From Nageia nagi (Eukaryota > Pinophyta): 64,000 nt of DNA. The DNA is taken from NCBI GenBank assembly GCA_050084985.1, contig JBITNC010000001.1, positions 29,016,001-29,080,000 on the forward strand, read 5' to 3'. Shown piece after piece: positions 12,331 to 23,507 of the stretch. Under the pieces are notes generated by a model. That model did no database searches and was not told where the DNA came from. It saw only the letters and a program-made list of their open reading frames with translations. The translations under genes were made by a program, and so were the position numbers. The stretch's first letter is position 1; every line of letters starts with the position of its first letter.

Positions 12331-14450
12331 ATGGATCTGAACAAAGAGTAACCTAGGGCTTCTAGAAGTAAGATCCATTTTGATGAGATCAAGAGAAGTA
12401 GGAGAGTTAACTCTAATTTACTTATACAAGAGCCTGATCCTAATGATAGAATGGATACTGATAAGGATAATGATACTAAATCTATGAGTTCTAGCAAAAA
12501 GATGGATATTATTGGACAAACTCCTAATAAGTTTAAAATGACTATTGATTATTATGATTTTGAAGATGTATGTTTGGGAAGCCATGGTGATACTTATGGT
12601 AGTGAAGTTGAAATTGAAGAGTTAGATAAAATTCCTAGCCATGTTTGATCAATAAAGGAATTGGTATATAATAAAAAGAAATTAGAGTATTATCTTACTA
12701 ACAATTCTGAATAAGTTATTGATATCTTAACAAATTATAAGTTGTTAGAAGCAGTATTAGTAATATTGTAATCCTCAGATAGTTTATTTTCTTATGAAAA
12801 TATAGGATCCAAAAAATGAAGGGTCTCTACTATAAAGAAGGATGTTGATAATGGTGTGCAAGACTATTTGCACATTGTTACCAGCATGGAATTAGAGGAT
12901 ATAGCTCCATAGAAAAAGGTGGTAATTGATGAGGTCAATGAGGAAAGTGAATTTGAGTATGAACACTTGGTAACTCAATTCGATAATCATCATCCAAGTA
13001 CACTCCCTGAATGTTCTAATAGGGACAAAGGTCAGGGTAGGTTGGTTAATGATACAATTGTAGTAGATATCGCTAAAGAACTTTCTACCATAATTAATAT
13101 TACTTAGAAACATATTCCTAGTTGGTCAAAAGAAGAACATGAGATAAAACTTGATGCTCAAGAAGATGATTACTTTCAAAATGATAATGAGGAAAAACAA
13201 CTAGAATTTATGTTAAAATTGGTTGATAAACTAGAACATGAAAAACTACATAGGATTAAGCCATTTCTACAACTTAAAGAAGCTAAACTAATAAAGGAAA
13301 AAGAAAATAAAACTCCCTCTCAAATTAGCATTGCACCATCACAAACCCCTCCACCACCCTCAATGAGTAATATACCTATAGTTCAAAACTAATAGCTAAA
13401 GAAAACTCCTATAGTAGCAAATAATGGAAAAATAATGGATGAAAGAATTGAAAAATTAGAAGAATTGCTTAATGATGGTGAAAATGATTTCTTATTTTGT
13501 TTAAAACATCCATTGACTAATAGAATTGTTTCTAAATTGCTTGTTGGTAAAAAGAGTGTGAAATTTACAAAATTTGATGGTTTGTAAGATCCAAAAATGC
13601 ATGTTAGAAAATTTCAAGATGAAGTTATGAAATATGTTCATGATAGAGATATGCTTGCAAAATTATTTTCAAGTAGCGTAAAGGATGATGCATTGAAATA
13701 GTATTTTACTCTTCCTGAAAAGAGCATTGATAAATACGAAGATTTGATACATAACTTTTTGAAAATTTTCAAATATAATATTACAAAAAAAGTTCAATTC
13801 AAAGATTTGTGTAAAATTATGCAATTGCCTAACCAATATTTGTTTGATTTTGTGAAAATATGGAAATAAACTATAAATATAATCTCTTTCCTTAGTAAGA
13901 TTCAAAGGATACTTTTGCAAATGCTTTATTGCCTATGTATAAGTTGTTGGTTATCTCTAGTCATGCACTAACATTAGCTAGAATGATAGATATTTTATTT
14001 AAAAAGAAAGATTGTATTAAGAAAACTTATAAGAAATGATATCACAAAAGCTAAATGTATGAATCAAAAGATAAACCACAAGAAAATGAAAAGAAACCTC
14101 AAGTGCATACAAAGAAAATTGAAGTTGCTACAACTAATGTTGATAGGAAAACGAATAAACTACAAAGAAGATTTACAAGGCTAATCAATATTGCTGATAA
14201 TATTCTTAATGTGTTACTAAAAGAAGAATTTATTGAGCTTCCACTAATGGTTCAACATCATTTTCCTAATAGTATTCCTAAAAATTATAGATATGAAGAA
14301 TTTTTCAATTATCATAGGACACCAGGACACCTAGTAAGAAATTGTAGGATCTTAAGAAATATCATTCAGGATTTCCTTGACAAGAAAGCAATTCAGATGG
14401 ATAATCATACCAAAGATGAAGAAGGACATATCCATCCTAATAATGAATAG
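12331..14450 (+). pseudogene. Gag polyprotein remnant of gypsy element C
   Basis: The region starts near the ATG at 12,331 with a charged Asp/Lys/Ser-rich stretch (for example 12,451-12,648). A Lys/Glu-rich part follows at 13,130-13,400. The capsid domain (13,500-13,870) shows KFTKFDGL, KMHVRKFQDEVMKYVHD, SSVKDDALK, LPEKSIDKYEDLIHNFL and FKDLCKIMQLPNQYLFDFVK. The C-terminal part (14,055-14,450) has YHRTPGHLVRNCRILRNIIQ, a degenerate zinc-binding motif in which the first Cys is lost. Stops and frame changes occur throughout. No protease follows, unlike elements A, B and D. Confidence 0.75.
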
Positions 14451-15639
14451 TTGGAGATATTTACAAACCCTTTACCAAGGAAGAATCAACAACCAAAAGG
14501 CTTCATTAGTTTGGTAAGCACTTCACAATGTATGAGTTATTATTTCTCTAATAGGAATGGATGCAAAAAATAATGGAAACAAGTGAGACAAAGCCATAAT
14601 GAAGGTAAATCAAAGTAGAATGGAAGATACCATGAAGAAAGTGTACTAACATCATGCATGACTATTTTCATGCAGCCAACAATGTGACATACACTACCAG
14701 GAAGGCACTTTTTTTTGTGTCTACATTTGCAAATTGAATATGGGTTGTAAAACCTTCCCAGGTATGCAAAGTCATTGCTTAAAGTGTGAAAATTTCAAAA
14801 AGGTAGTGTATAATAGATAGGTTATTTTTTGGAGGAAAAAATGTGTATTGTTCATAGTCATAAAGGTTAGTTCATGGTTCTATTGGTTTTCTAGGCATGT
14901 TTTGAAAAAGTTCATCATACATTTTTCTTTTTAGAACATCAAAACCTATGCCACTAATGGTGTATGACTATTTTTAGGTCATTAATGTCATGCCTTTCCC
15001 ATACCAAATTTAAAAATGATAGAATTTCTTGATTATTTATCATCTGTTGAATTATTTTGGGAGGTAACAATGAGTTTTTACATTCATTAACACAAAAAAA
15101 TGGGCCTTGTTCATTATTGCTTACATATGGTACCTAGGGACCCTATTTTCCTTTCATTTTGCAAATTAGCTTTAAGGTGTGGAAATTGAATATAGTTATC
15201 AAATTACTTAATTGGTGTTCATTTTACTCATCATGTATGGGTGTGTGTTCTTTAAAATCTATTATTTTAAATAATTAACATCTGAAAATGTGCAATGAGT
15301 TGTGTGATTTATTAATTAAGCTTAGAAAATCATACTTTGCAAAATTAAATTGTTACACATGAAATAAGCCATAAATTAAACATTCATTCATATTTAACAT
15401 AAGATTGAGCATAAAATAGAACCATATATATAAAAAATAAGGGTGGGCCCATGTATCAATATATAAAACTAGTGCCACGCACTACTACCACTACTACCGA
15501 CCTAGTTGGGCCTGGATGTCCTCCTAGACCCACTACTATATCTTGATAAGGTAAATCCACCTAATAAATCATTGGTGTTGATCCTGTGGGCTATCAATAA
15601 AGTCTTTTCCCTCTCATATTTTTTTTCAAAATAATTATC
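14451..15639. other. Non-coding interior of gypsy element C
   Basis: AT-rich sequence following the end of gag. No reading frame longer than about 60 codons and no retroelement domain is visible. A purine-rich stretch lies at 14,590-14,650. A CACTACC motif at about 14,694 resembles a CACTA end but has no convincing partner. Confidence 0.5.
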
Positions 15640-17260
15640 TCTTAATTCTTATGGTCTATCTTATCCATGAACCCCTAGATGAATGACCACTACTCATTTG
15701 GTGGAGGCATATCCACCCTCTCTTGCAGTCTCTTAAGATACTACTCCATGGATGTAATCTATGCATCCCTAGTTGATATTGTATCCTGTAAGGTGGATAC
15801 CTATGCCTCGAGAGGCTTGAGCCTCTCAACCTCAACTTGTAGTGTTGTAATCTATGCAACACTATCTCCTATAAATCAGAAACTATCACATGTAAGTTTT
15901 CTTAACCTTGTAAACCAATATCCAAAAGGGTGACAAATGAATAAGTATGTTACTTGCTTCCACTAAAGGCACAACCTTGATTAGGTTCACTAATCTTGGT
16001 GCTTCTAACATAAGAATATCATGCATGAGGTTGTCAACTTATTATGGGTCTTCATCTGAATACCAATTTGAAGTTTTTACCATCTTCTCCTCCTTATTAT
16101 CATCATCCATCCCTAATGGGGTTGGAAGTACAATATTCCACCATATGATGAACCCCCTTGTAGTGTCAGATACCATAGATACATTTATAGTTGGTTCTAA
16201 TTTGTTAGGCTCCTCCCAGGTGACCACTGAACCTGGTATAATCTTTACTCCTAGTGGAGCATCCCTCTTTATCCTTTACCAATGGTAATAGATGGGGACA
16301 TTAGGAATCTCCTACCAAATACCGAATTGGTGCAATACTTGTTAGGGCAAGTAGGGCTCCACTAATTTCCTTTGAGTTTGAAGGAAGAAAGGTTGCCTCA
16401 TCTAGGCAAGTGGTGGGCATTTTCCTCCTAGACAAAATCTTCATAAGATACCCATATCATATCCTTAGGATAGAGTGTGCCTATCTCTCTCCACCTTACC
16501 TCTAGTGTATGTGGGTACATGCACCCACGTGCTTGTGAAACCCAACAAGTTAAGGTGATATTCGAGGGATCATCCCTCACCCTCTATAATTCTATAGGTC
16601 AAATGAAAATAATCTTCTCATATGCCCATATCTGAAAGAGACCTACACAACCTATTATGATGTCGAATTTATCAACATTCACAAAATTATAGAGGTCCTT
16701 GTAGAGTTAGGCCAAAACCAAAGGTGCCCATGCAAACTATGTACCCTAGGAACATATATCTTATACTACCCAAACCATACTGAGTGAAATGAACAGTTGC
16801 TCTTGTTCGGGCACAAGTATGTGACAATGATGGAGGCAATAAGAAGCCTCAGGTGTCAACCAATGAAGACAAACTTGCATACCTTAATAAGGTGAGAAAC
16901 TTGGTACTCTTATTCATGGTCCTCTTTCCCTATCAACCATAATGAGAGATGCTACCTCTAATTATTATCCGATACCTCAACTTGATGAACTAGCCGACCT
17001 CATATAGGAATTCTCCATATTTTGTAGATGTCTAATAAAGTGACTATCATTTCACCTGGAGGTAGGTGAAAGGAGTTGGTGTCTTGATCCCACCTTTATA
17101 CTAGGGTCATGAGAAGAGGTATGTCCTACTGGATGTACCCAACAATGGCCAAATCATTTAGTCTAGATTGCATGAGGATATCATCCTCATGATTTATTTG
17201 TTCCCATCCCTATGCCTTGTCCAAATCTAGTGTAGACATAAGACAATCTTAGATACAAAC
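15640..17260 (-). pseudogene. Plant mobile domain (aminotransferase-like) pseudogene, antisense in element C
   Basis: Reading the minus strand from about 17,250 downward gives RLNDLAIVGYIQ, RWDQDTN and FHLPPGEMIVTLLDIYKIWR (near 17,010-17,075). This is the signature of the plant mobile domain found in MAIN/MAIL-type proteins and in some gypsy and MULE elements. Further on come YLCPNKSNCSFHSVWFG, LFQIWAYEKIIF, WREIGTLYPKD, LTSIAPIRYLVG and SVVTWEEPNKLEP (about 16,190-16,230), the usual C-terminal half. A Lys/Asp-rich tail and a CKRGWICLHQ segment end near 15,660. At least a dozen stops and some frame shifts show decay. It lies opposite to gag and fills the place where pol would be expected. 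Family assignment rests on motif recall. Confidence 0.7.
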
Positions 17261-19204
17261 TTTGTGATCCTATGATCATAAAAAATATGCATTCATGTTA
17301 ATAATCAAACTAAAATTTATAAACTCGGGTAATAGACATAAAATGACCTCACTAGGGGAAAAACACACACTAAAATGGCCAAAATAAGAGGGCCTATGGT
17401 TTCGTACATGGAAATTATAAAAATTTTGAAAAAATAAAGTAATAATAAGCAAATCTCACCTCATGGGTGAATGGTAAGCTTTGAATATATTCTACAATAT
17501 GACCCCTTTGCCTAGAAAAGGACCTCTCCATCAAACACTAGCCCTAGTCTACCATGTCAATTGGATGATTAAAATCAAAGTCAAAAGAAGTAATATGAAT
17601 GGTGGAAAGTAGGAGAGAAGGCTGAATTGAATGATGAAGGGGTAGGTTGCATAGTCCTCATAGAGCTCGAGACAATAAAGCAATAAGGTGAAAGTGAAAA
17701 TGATAGGTCAACTACCCCCTCTGTTACCCTTTTTGTTCAAAATTTTTAACCTAACCCTAGTTAAAAAGTCACCTCATCAAATGTCACATTATATGCTTGG
17801 AAACGATTACCTCATATGTGCAAAATACAACAATTTTTTTTTATTTCCATATGCCTCTTTTTCAAAAAATTATTTTGCTACATTCACATAGCTAATGACA
17901 TGCAAATAGTGTAATTAGGGTTCAATCTTATGCATGTTGGTTAGAAATGGTAAGTTTGAATGTTTACATTATGCATTAATGGCTAAATTGATGTTATTCC
18001 ATTTTTAATGTTTATTTATATTAAATGGACATCATTGGCGGTATGATTTTTGTAAAATTACTAAGATTTAAGTGCTATATTTTATTTCTAATTTTGATTA
18101 GATCTAAATACATGCATAAATCGATAGATACTTGATGAATACATGGAGATTTTAATTTATAAAAATCTGGTTTGATTAAATGGAAATGTTAAATTTTGAT
18201 TTTTGAATTTATGCATATTTTTGAAATGGTAAATATATGAATATTTTTTTTTCACTAATAATTGAGTGCGCTATTTCACATGAAGTATAATTCTATTGAT
18301 ATCACACAATCAATGATGTGAAATAAGTAAAATTATGGGTTATTTCAAATTTGGATTGTATTCTTATGATATCAAGAAATTAGAACATTTGCTATCATGG
18401 TTATATGATTTCTCAATAGAAAAAATGCATATCAGGTTTAAATTGGTCAAGTTATTTCCTACATACTAAATATTATGTAATATTGAAGTGCTATTTCATG
18501 ATTTTATGGGATAAAATGTCATTTCTTGTTGTCAATTGAATATCATCAAAAGTTGCAAATATTATTTGACAAATTTCACATATCTAATGATGTATGGTTA
18601 CTACAAATGCATTACAAATAGGGCATGCTATAATTTATTGAAAATCTGATTAAAAATGCCAATTTTTTACAAATATGCCTTGCTATAGAAATGATGAATA
18701 AACTTGTCAAAGACATGATTGATAAATTATATGAAATTCACATAGTCATTGATGTAGGTTTACTTGGGAAATAAATGAAATAAATTCATTCAATGTGATC
18801 AAATGTATGAAAGGCTAATGAATATTTGAATATTTGGTATTTTCATGGGAATCAAATGATATTGTTTAACGTTATGCTAACAAATATTTTCAAGGCCATG
18901 GTCAATCCATGAGCAAAATCTCTTATCAATTATAGGTTATCCCAAGCTTGATTCATTAAAAAGAATCTCATTAGCTTGATAATCATGGTTTTTCCAAGAT
19001 CAAGGCATTAAAAAGGATTTCATTAGCTTGATCTTCATAGACTACGAGTTGCAATCACAATAGTCTGTATGCCATGGTTAATAGAACTATGAGTCGCATC
19101 ATCCATAGTGACACAATGGATATCATATTTATTTTATCCTTGCTCTTTAAATTGATTATTCTTTAATAGGATGTGATCTATGTGGGTATTATATTGGATT
19201 ATTC
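17261..19204. other. AT-rich 3' non-coding region of gypsy element C
   Basis: No coding motif is visible. The region has dispersed short similarities, such as ATCAAGGCATTAAAAAGGAT with a nearby partner (about 18,948 and 19,003) that repeats CATTAGCTTGAT. The 3' LTR presumably starts somewhere in its last kilobase, but no TGTAGATGCC counterpart was found. Confidence 0.4.
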
Positions 19205-19654
19205 TTAAAAAGGTATTATCAACTACAATCTTCATCAAGCTACAATGTCTTTCGATGCCACCTATTATGAGAAATTGTTATCCTTTAAGGTCTAAACTTT
19301 TTATATTTTGTACACAACATAATTTGGTATATCTCACATAGCTAACAATGTGCTTCTCTTAGGCTAATGATGACCTACGCCTCTTAGATCAAAGGTTCCA
19401 AATTTCAATGGTTGAGTCATTGATCCATGCACATGAAGATTTGTTGTGAACTCATAATCAATCTGATCCCAATCCTTTGAGGATTCATTGATACTTATTG
19501 TTGTTGAGAATTGTATATACACTTCATATCAGGTTCATGTGTTTTATGTATATTGTTTGTAATCTGATATAGTGTACATTATCTATTTCTTCTTATATTG
19601 TAGATTGAATTATTTATTATGTATATTGGTATTTTACAAAATTTGAGGTCTACA
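19205..19654 (+). repeat. 3' LTR (recognisable part) of gypsy element C
   Basis: This stretch aligns by eye with the last 440 bases of the 5' LTR (11,720-12,164). Both contain ATCTTCATCAA, CACCTATTATGA, ACACAACATAATTTG and TATTTTACA, and end with GTCTACA. The target duplication GTGAA follows immediately. Divergence is visibly high, so the insertion is old. Confidence 0.7.
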
Positions 19655-19832
19655 GTGAAAGAGTTGTTAGGGAGGGATATAAGGTTGATTAGGGATATAT
19701 GATATTTAATGGGGGGATTATATAGGGATATGTAAGATTTTTTATATTTAAATATTTAGCAAGATCCATGTGGGATGGTGAATAGGATGATGATGTGGCT
19801 TTTTGCATTTTTAAATGCCTAGCCATTTGTAG
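19655..19832. other. Unassigned repeat sequence, right part
   Basis: Continuation of the segment that ends at 11,421, now on the right of element C. It begins with the second GTGAA. No domain is visible. It ends where the 5' LTR of gypsy element D starts. Confidence 0.35.
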
Positions 19833-20567
19833 TGTTAGTACTTTAAAAAGACTTTTACTTTAATTAAAATACACCTTTTAGGTATTTAAAATGATTTATT
19901 TAATAAGGTGATCAAATTTTTTTTTATTGTGCACACTCAACTACCTTTATGTTTTATGATAATAGGTAGGCCTAGAGATAAGCCCAAGAAGGATTCTTGG
20001 CACTTGTGCACCATAAGCCCAAGGAGGAGCCTTAGAACTAGACCTGCTATATATATAGATGAAAGGGTTGTGCATGAGAAATCATGACATAATCTACAAT
20101 CCTTGATAGGTGGTCACATTCTTGGTTCCATTGATTGATACTTCTAAATTCCACCTATCATATTAGGATTTTCTTATACTATGAATTCTACATGCCTATG
20201 ATCTTTCAAACCATCATGCATAATGTTCTAAAATTTGATGAGTAGTCGATAATGATGAGCAAACTCTAAGGCATTATGGAAAGAGCCCCAAGCAATAATG
20301 ATCTGTAGAGTATAAATTGATTATCCCATTTCATGAGAGAAGTTTATCGTCAATCTCTCTGAGTTGGATATTACCTTTGATCATCGTAATAGGTAAACTG
20401 ATAAATTTGTAGCTTTGTTAATCCAATTTTGATAAGTTAAGGTCAATTAGGTCAACTGTGATCATTATCATATTTCATGTTACTACTATTCTACTACAAT
20501 TTCTTCATTATTTTATTAAATTGAATATATTAAATAACCCTAATAAATTATTATTTTAGTTATAACA
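19833..20567 (+). repeat. 5' LTR of gypsy element D
   Basis: This 735-bp repeat runs from TGTTAGTACT to AGTTATAACA. Its first 200 bases match 22,005-22,205, sharing ACCTTTTAGGTATTT, CCTTTATGTTTTATGATAAT and GGCACTTGTGCA. A TATATATATAGATGAAAG sequence at about 20,050 may be its promoter. The primer site follows directly. Confidence 0.8.
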
Positions 20568-20569
20568 AT

Positions 20570-20582
20570 TGGTGAACCCAAC
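20570..20582 (+). other. Primer-binding site of element D
   Basis: TGGTGAACCCAAC lies two bases after the 5' LTR and differs from the element C site at a single base. The conserved use suggests the same priming tRNA. Confidence 0.65.
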
Positions 20583-20676
20583 TTTCTTTCAATACATCAC
20601 TTTATCCTTCACTAGTTGCATGAAAAATTGTAGGGGTTTTAGATAGTACTAATATTGTATCTCAAGTGTTTCAGAT

Positions 20677-21302
20677 ATGGAACCCACTAAATTTATTTCC
20701 ATGGTTAATAACTTCAATGATGCTATAAAGGATAATTTGAAGAGGATGCTTTATTATGTTAATGATAGAAGTGATGGATCCAATGTTGGTAGAAATAATA
20801 GGTCAATTAGGTTTCATGCTAATGGATCTAGAGATTCAAGTCCATTATGTGATAAAATTTGTATTAATAAAGCACCAAATCTTCAAGTAGAGCCCATTTT
20901 TTATTCATATCAAGGTGAAGGATATCCTAATGCAATACGAAATGCATATGATTGAGTCTAAGAATGCAAAACCCCTAATGCAAAATGTCATTTTTGATGA
21001 GGAATACTGCATCACTTAGTGTAGGATGCCTAGAGGGAACATTCACCCAAAGATGATTGAAAGGATAGAGGTCCCTCACAATTCAAGTGCACAATAACTC
21101 TTAGAACAACTAAAGGTAACACATGCCAAGATAAGTATTTTTTATCTTTCACAATTATCATGAGACCATAAAGATGCATTATTTATAGCATTAAATAAAA
21201 CTAAGATGGATGGTGATATTCTTGTTGCTAAATTTGTTGAGTTAGTTACTAATCTAGATAGATCATCTTACTTGTAATAAGCTTTATTTTCAAGATAGTG
21301 AA
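20677..21302 (+). pseudogene. Gag remnant of gypsy element D
   Basis: The open frame 20,677-20,955 (92 residues) starts at an ATG about 100 bases after the primer site and reads MEPTKFISMVNNFNDAIKDN. It is polar, with many Asn and Arg, and is probably the gag N-terminus. Between 21,170 and 21,260 another frame gives ALNKTKMDGDILVAKFVELV, typical of the segment just before the protease in this gypsy group. Most of the capsid domain is missing, so a deletion is likely. Confidence 0.6.
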
Positions 21303-21713
21303 TTGCCTAGTGAGGATATCATTGAAAAGAATCTAGGCTTGTATATACATGTAAATGTTGATGGTATTCTTATTAAGAAAATATTGATATATATAGGTTT
21401 CAATGTAAATTTTTATTCTATTTATTTATTACAAAAATATTTTCCATCCATCTATGAAAATATAAGAAGAAAAATTATTCCTATTAAAGGTTTTGATAAT
21501 ACTAAAAAAGAATGCATTAGTTATGTTAATATGACCATTGCAGTAGGAGGAAAACCTATTAATAAAAAAATTTATATTTTTCAAGCAAAATTACCATATA
21601 ATTTATTACTTGGTAGACCTTGGATACATAAACTTTGGGTTGTTACTTGTACTCTCCATTGGTTGGTGAAATTCATGCATAAAGGTAAGACAATTGTAAT
21701 CCATGTTGAATAA
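21303..21713 (+). pseudogene. Ty3/gypsy protease of element D
   Basis: The 136-residue frame reads VNVDGILIKKILIYIG near residues 17-32, then GFDNTKKECISYVNMTIAVG, and LPYNLLLGRPWIHKLW near residues 103-118. These are the conserved parts of a plant gypsy retropepsin. The catalytic Asp-Thr-Gly is replaced by Tyr-Ile-Gly, so the enzyme would be inactive although the frame is open. No reverse transcriptase follows. Confidence 0.8.
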
Positions 21714-22004
21714 AATGCCATAGATTTATGTCAAGAAACTCAATGATTTTGGATCCCTTATGATTTAGTTGATGATGAATAAGGTGTGGCAAAACATGTG
21801 CAAGAGGTAACTCCGCAAGAGGTAAGTATGAGAACATATCAAATTCCATATTTAGATATTTTATAAAAATTGGGGAATCAAAAGTTGTCATTATGAAGAT
21901 ATAATACATGAAGTATTTTCGTATTCAATCTTGTTATGCTTTGAATTTATGATTTGATTTCCTTTTGTTCCAAAATTAACAAATCATATTCAAAGTGGCG
22001 CATT

Positions 22005-22212
22005 TGTTAACATCTAAAAATGAATTTTAATTTAATTAAAATGCACCTTTTAGGTATTTGGAATTATTTATTTAATTAGGTGATTTAATGCTCTTTTTAT
22101 TATCCATACTCAATACCTTTATGTTTTATGATAATAGGTTAGCCTGAAGATAAGCCAATGAAAGAGTCTTAGCACTTGTGCACTTGAACAAAGCCTTAAC
22201 CACCTCATTTAT
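22005..22212 (+). repeat. 3' LTR of gypsy element D, cut by element M2
   Basis: This starts TGTTAACATC after an AT-rich tail and matches the first 200 bases of the 5' LTR of element D. It stops at the TTTAT duplication of copia element M2. The rest should lie after 31,576, but I could not match that sequence to the LTR. Confidence 0.65.
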
Positions 22213-22703
22213 TGAGAAGTATTCTACTTTCATTACCTCGAAAAATGAAATCATTACATACATATATGTTTTTGACAAACCAAGAAATAGACTATGATAA
22301 AAATAAACTCAATTTGCATGATCATAACTTGTTACAATCCAATCCAAAAGTAAAATAATACACGATAAATCTTCCCTATTATACTAGGAGATAACTAGGC
22401 AAAATATCATCCCAAAATAGTAATATCTAGACTAAACTTGAAGATAACAAATGCAATTTCGAGCATACCAAAATAGACCGTTAGGTTCTATTTATAGGCA
22501 CACTATGCCTAGTACAAAGGAGCTAGGTGCACTATGCCTAGTGTTGGGTGCACTACATCTAATGACTAGTTCACACTATGCTTAGTGCTAGTCATATTGC
22601 ACCTATGGAATAAGTTGCTAGGTGCACTATGCCTCTATTTAGAGAGCTAGAAAACTTAAGAAACTTAGTACTGAACCTTGAATAATGATCTAAGTTTATA
22701 AAA
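22213..22703 (-). repeat. 3' LTR of copia element M2
   Basis: Begins TGAGAAGTATTCTACTTTCA on the plus strand and matches 31,163 onward. It contains degenerate internal repeats of GGTGCACTATGCCTAG (about 22,500-22,640). The other LTR lacks part of this block and is about 80 bases shorter. The right boundary is approximate, set by a purine-rich tract (minus strand) next to it. Confidence 0.75.
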
Positions 22704-23055
22704 TTCTTCCTCTTTATGATGAGGGGACTCACTAATAGGCTCCTCAGCTTCAAAACCTAAGTTTTAATAACTCCTTTAGTGAAGATATATGCAATGATAT
22801 CTAGGGTGTTGCAATATCTCAATTTGATGATGTCCTTCTCCACCATATCCCAGATGAAGTGACACTTCATGTTGAAATGCTTGGATCTATTATGATATAA
22901 TGGTTTATGTACTAATTAGATATTACTTTGGTTATTAGTAGGACCACTTTGTCTCTCATTAAGTTCCTTCAAAATGTTTCATAACCATAATGCTTGCACA
23001 CTAGCATTTGTGATTGCAATATACTCTGCTTCAATAAATGAAAGAGCAAAAGTAA
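22704..23055 (-). pseudogene. RNase H C-terminal remnant and 3' tail of M2
   Basis: The minus-strand sequence belongs to the end of M2 pol. The plus-strand text ATATACTCTGCTTCAATAAA (about 23,019) is the reverse complement of the conserved copia RNase H stretch around Ser-x-Glu-Ala-Glu-Tyr, with the Glu codons altered. The frame continues at 27,907 beyond the nested element. It is too short and mutated to be functional. Confidence 0.55.
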
Positions 23056-23507
23056 TGAAATTAAAAGATTCTATATAACCAAGATCACCTTGAAGTTTCT
23101 CCAAAAACTCTACCATTCATCTATCTACCAATGAAAAAAATAATCACACAAAAGATAACACACAATGTATAGTGGTTCCTCCATATCTTGGGAGTACATC
23201 AACTTTGAACTATCATTCTATTACTTTCTCAGAAGATAACTCTCCTACAAATTCTCAAAATAAGCATTACCATGTTTCATCAAGTTTGATTAAGTTACAT
23301 AATGAGAGAAGTACCTCTCTATTTATAAGAACTAACCCCCTCTTTAACCTTCCTTTTACCTAAGGGTAAGGTTAAAGGTGTTTCTATATTTATCTTCTTT
23401 CTATATTTATTCTTTTAATACTTTAAGGTATCTAAAGATACTTTAAGCATTAAGTGAGTTTACATTAAAGAGAAATATTACATAATATTACATTACAATT
23501 TTTAACA
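23056..23507 (-). repeat. 3' LTR of the nested non-autonomous element
   Basis: This 452-bp repeat ends TTTTTAACA on the plus strand and is followed by CTCCCCCTTAATAT, the complement of a polypurine tract. It pairs with 27,472-27,906. Confidence 0.8.

Larger units (their letters stand above)
11422..19654 (+). mobile_element. Ty3/gypsy element C, gag-only, with antisense cargo
   Basis: The element is flanked by the perfect 5-bp duplication GTGAA (11417-11421 and 19655-19659). Its ends read TGTAGATGCC and GGTCTACA, so the termini are TG and CA inside a short inverted repeat. A 5' LTR, primer-binding site and gag remnant are readable. No protease, reverse transcriptase or integrase was found in the remaining 5 kb, where an antisense plant-mobile-domain pseudogene lies instead. 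It is best described as a non-autonomous gypsy derivative. The start of its 3' LTR is unclear. Confidence 0.75.
19833..22212 (+). mobile_element. Ty3/gypsy element D, internally deleted
   Basis: A 5' LTR (19,833-20,567), primer-binding site, gag and protease remnants and the beginning of a 3' LTR (22,005-22,212) are present. Copia element M2 interrupts the 3' LTR. The protease ends at 21,713 and the 3' LTR starts fewer than 300 bases later, so reverse transcriptase, RNase H and integrase are absent. Either this is a short non-autonomous form or pol was deleted. Confidence 0.75.

Noticed and set aside
14694-14812. A second CACTA-like element starting CACTACC and ending GGTAGTG
   Set aside because: Only about seven terminal bases match and the flanks (ATA against TAT) are not a clear duplication. 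The size is also implausible.
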